From Haplomitrium mnioides (taxonomy: Eukaryota > Marchantiophyta > Haplomitriopsida > Calobryales): DNA of 59,671 bases. Shown here piece by piece: positions 58,742 to 59,671 of the stretch. A program made the translations under genes and the position numbers. Position 1 is the stretch's first letter. Each line of letters starts with the position of its first letter. The stretch is taken from the NCBI GenBank assembly GCA_049999725.1, contig JBNGIS010034399.1, forward strand, positions 44,707 to 104,377. The letters are read 5' to 3'. A model generated the notes under the pieces. It was not told the origin of the DNA, did not search any database, and worked only from the letters and a program-made list of their open reading frames with translations.

Positions 58742-59390
58742 TCAAACATCCTTTGCATCTTTTGGTGTTGGCCACTCTGCAATAGCTTTTATTTTCTCTT
58801 CCTCCATCTTGATGCCATCCGCAGACACTTTATGCCCTAGGTAAGTCACCTCTTGCTTCCAAAACTCACACTTGAACTTCTTGCAATAAAACTTCCAATT
58901 GCATAGTCTTTGTAATACTTTCTTGACATGAGCACGATATTCAACTTCACTTTTAACAAAGATAAGAATATTTTCCAAAAACACCAACACTAACTTATCT
59001 AATAACCCATCAAAAACTCGATGCATTTGAAGCATGAATATCGTCAGAGCATTAGTAAGACCAAATGTAAGAGCTTTCCACTCAAAATACCCATACCTTA
59101 AGCGAAAAGCTATCTTTGGTACATCACTTGGCTTGATAGAAATTTGCCAATAGCCACTTGGAAGATCAAACTTAGAAAAGAATTGCGCACCACTCAATTT
59201 ATCCAATAAATCATCAATATAAGGTAGATCATAGGTATTCTTCACTGTTTGATTATTCAATCCTTGATAATCTATACAAAGACGAAATCCACCATTTTTC
59301 TTTGGTATAAATAATATTGGAGCTCTTCAAGGCAAAGCATTATGTTGAATGAAATCCTTCTCAAGAAGATCTGTCAATGTCTTTCCAATC
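58742..59390 (-). pseudogene. Reverse transcriptase of element C
   Basis: A 172-codon open frame (58742-59260) covers most of RT: YDLPYIDDLLDKLSGAQFFS, KFDLPSGYWQISIKPSDVPK, LTFGLTNALTIFMLQMHRVF and CEFWKQEVTYLGHKVSADGI. The first catalytic Asp (KFDLPSGY) is kept, but the FLDD box reads FLENIL, so both Asp residues of the catalytic pair are lost. It is the best preserved RT frame in the window but cannot be active. Confidence 0.9.
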
Positions 59391-59443
59391 TCCTCTAGTT
59401 CTTGTGGTGATAACTGATATATAGGTCGATTATAAGGAGTATT

Positions 59444-59638
59444 TCATGTTATCAACTCAATTAGAAAAGACATTCCTTGATCGTTTGGTAACCCATTTGG
59501 CAAATACTCTGGAAACACATCCGCAAACTCTTTCAAAATATCATCTATCATTGAGGTATGCACACCATTTCCTCCCTCCTTACTCAAATCTATAACGGGC
59601 TTGATCCAAACAGCAAAGACATGCAATTCTTGCTCCAC
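59444..59638 (-). pseudogene. Protease-RT linker of element C
   Basis: The frame reads ELHVFAVWIKPVIDLSKEGG and then DDILKEFADVFPEYLPNGLP, matching 28174-28365 of element A. It marks the start of the RT domain of the polyprotein. Confidence 0.75.
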
Positions 59639-59671
59639 TGAATTAACATGCTGAACTAATTTAGGCTTCTT

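Larger units (their letters stand above)
56264..59671 (-). mobile_element. Chromovirus C (Ty3/gypsy), cut by the right window edge
   Basis: Reading leftward from the edge, the minus strand gives RT linker, RT, RNase H, integrase, chromodomain and 3' LTR. Protease, gag and the 5' LTR must lie beyond 59671. The family is the same as elements A, B, D and E. Its 56970-57200 segment supplies the integrase sequence that element A lost. Confidence 0.9.

Overview
The window is repeat-rich nuclear DNA from a land plant, most likely one with a large genome. The evidence is chromodomain-bearing Ty3/gypsy retrotransposons, a Ty1/copia element, an LTR with a tRNA-Asp primer site, and fragments of plant-type host genes (UPF1, AMSH, TRAF-like/MATH, O-acetylserine thiol-lyase, GID8, eEF1A). 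I cannot name the species. I see no intact gene; every recognisable coding region is a transposon remnant or a captured gene fragment. Two runs of 10 N mark scaffold joins.

The backbone is one tandem array of about 24 kb (roughly 41% of the window), now split into four blocks: 9095-12463, 30004-37611, 42577-52932 and 53302-56263. It has two related monomers. A 59-bp form dominates 9.1-12.5 and 30.0-33.5 kb. A 63-bp form dominates 33.5-37.6 and 42.6-56.3 kb. The 63-bp monomer is exactly 21 codons and is open in one forward and two reverse frames, so it produces many 60-210 codon ORFs that are probably by-products of the repeat.

The array was later invaded by related chromoviruses. Element A (12464-30003, minus strand, TSD TATAA) and element D (37612-42576, plus strand, TSD ACCAA, two 415-bp LTRs) are bounded precisely: removing each one together with one TSD copy rejoins the satellite. 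A solo LTR lies at 52933-53301. Element B (plus) ends at an LTR at 8666-9094, and element C (minus) starts at 56264 and runs off the right edge.

Element A carries a nest. A plus-strand Ty1/copia element begins at 13254, and its 3' LTR is cut at 18281 by a 7.7-kb mosaic (18282-about 25970). The mosaic has two diverged 0.77-0.79 kb LTRs, a tRNA-Asp-type primer site and, instead of gag-pol, host gene fragments that all lie on the minus strand, the same strand as the element. Recognised pieces are UPF1, a probable NUA/TPR coiled coil, AMSH, GID8, O-acetylserine thiol-lyase, a two-domain MATH protein, a VOC-like piece and eEF1A. Uniform sense orientation and apparently intron-free reading suggest RNA-level capture.

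The left 0.7-8.5 kb separates the integrase and chromodomain parts of element B. It is AT-rich, contains a broken gene resembling DUF7869-type proteins, and is scattered with a short palindromic motif (core about CTATGCRCGCATAG). It may be a distinct mobile element.
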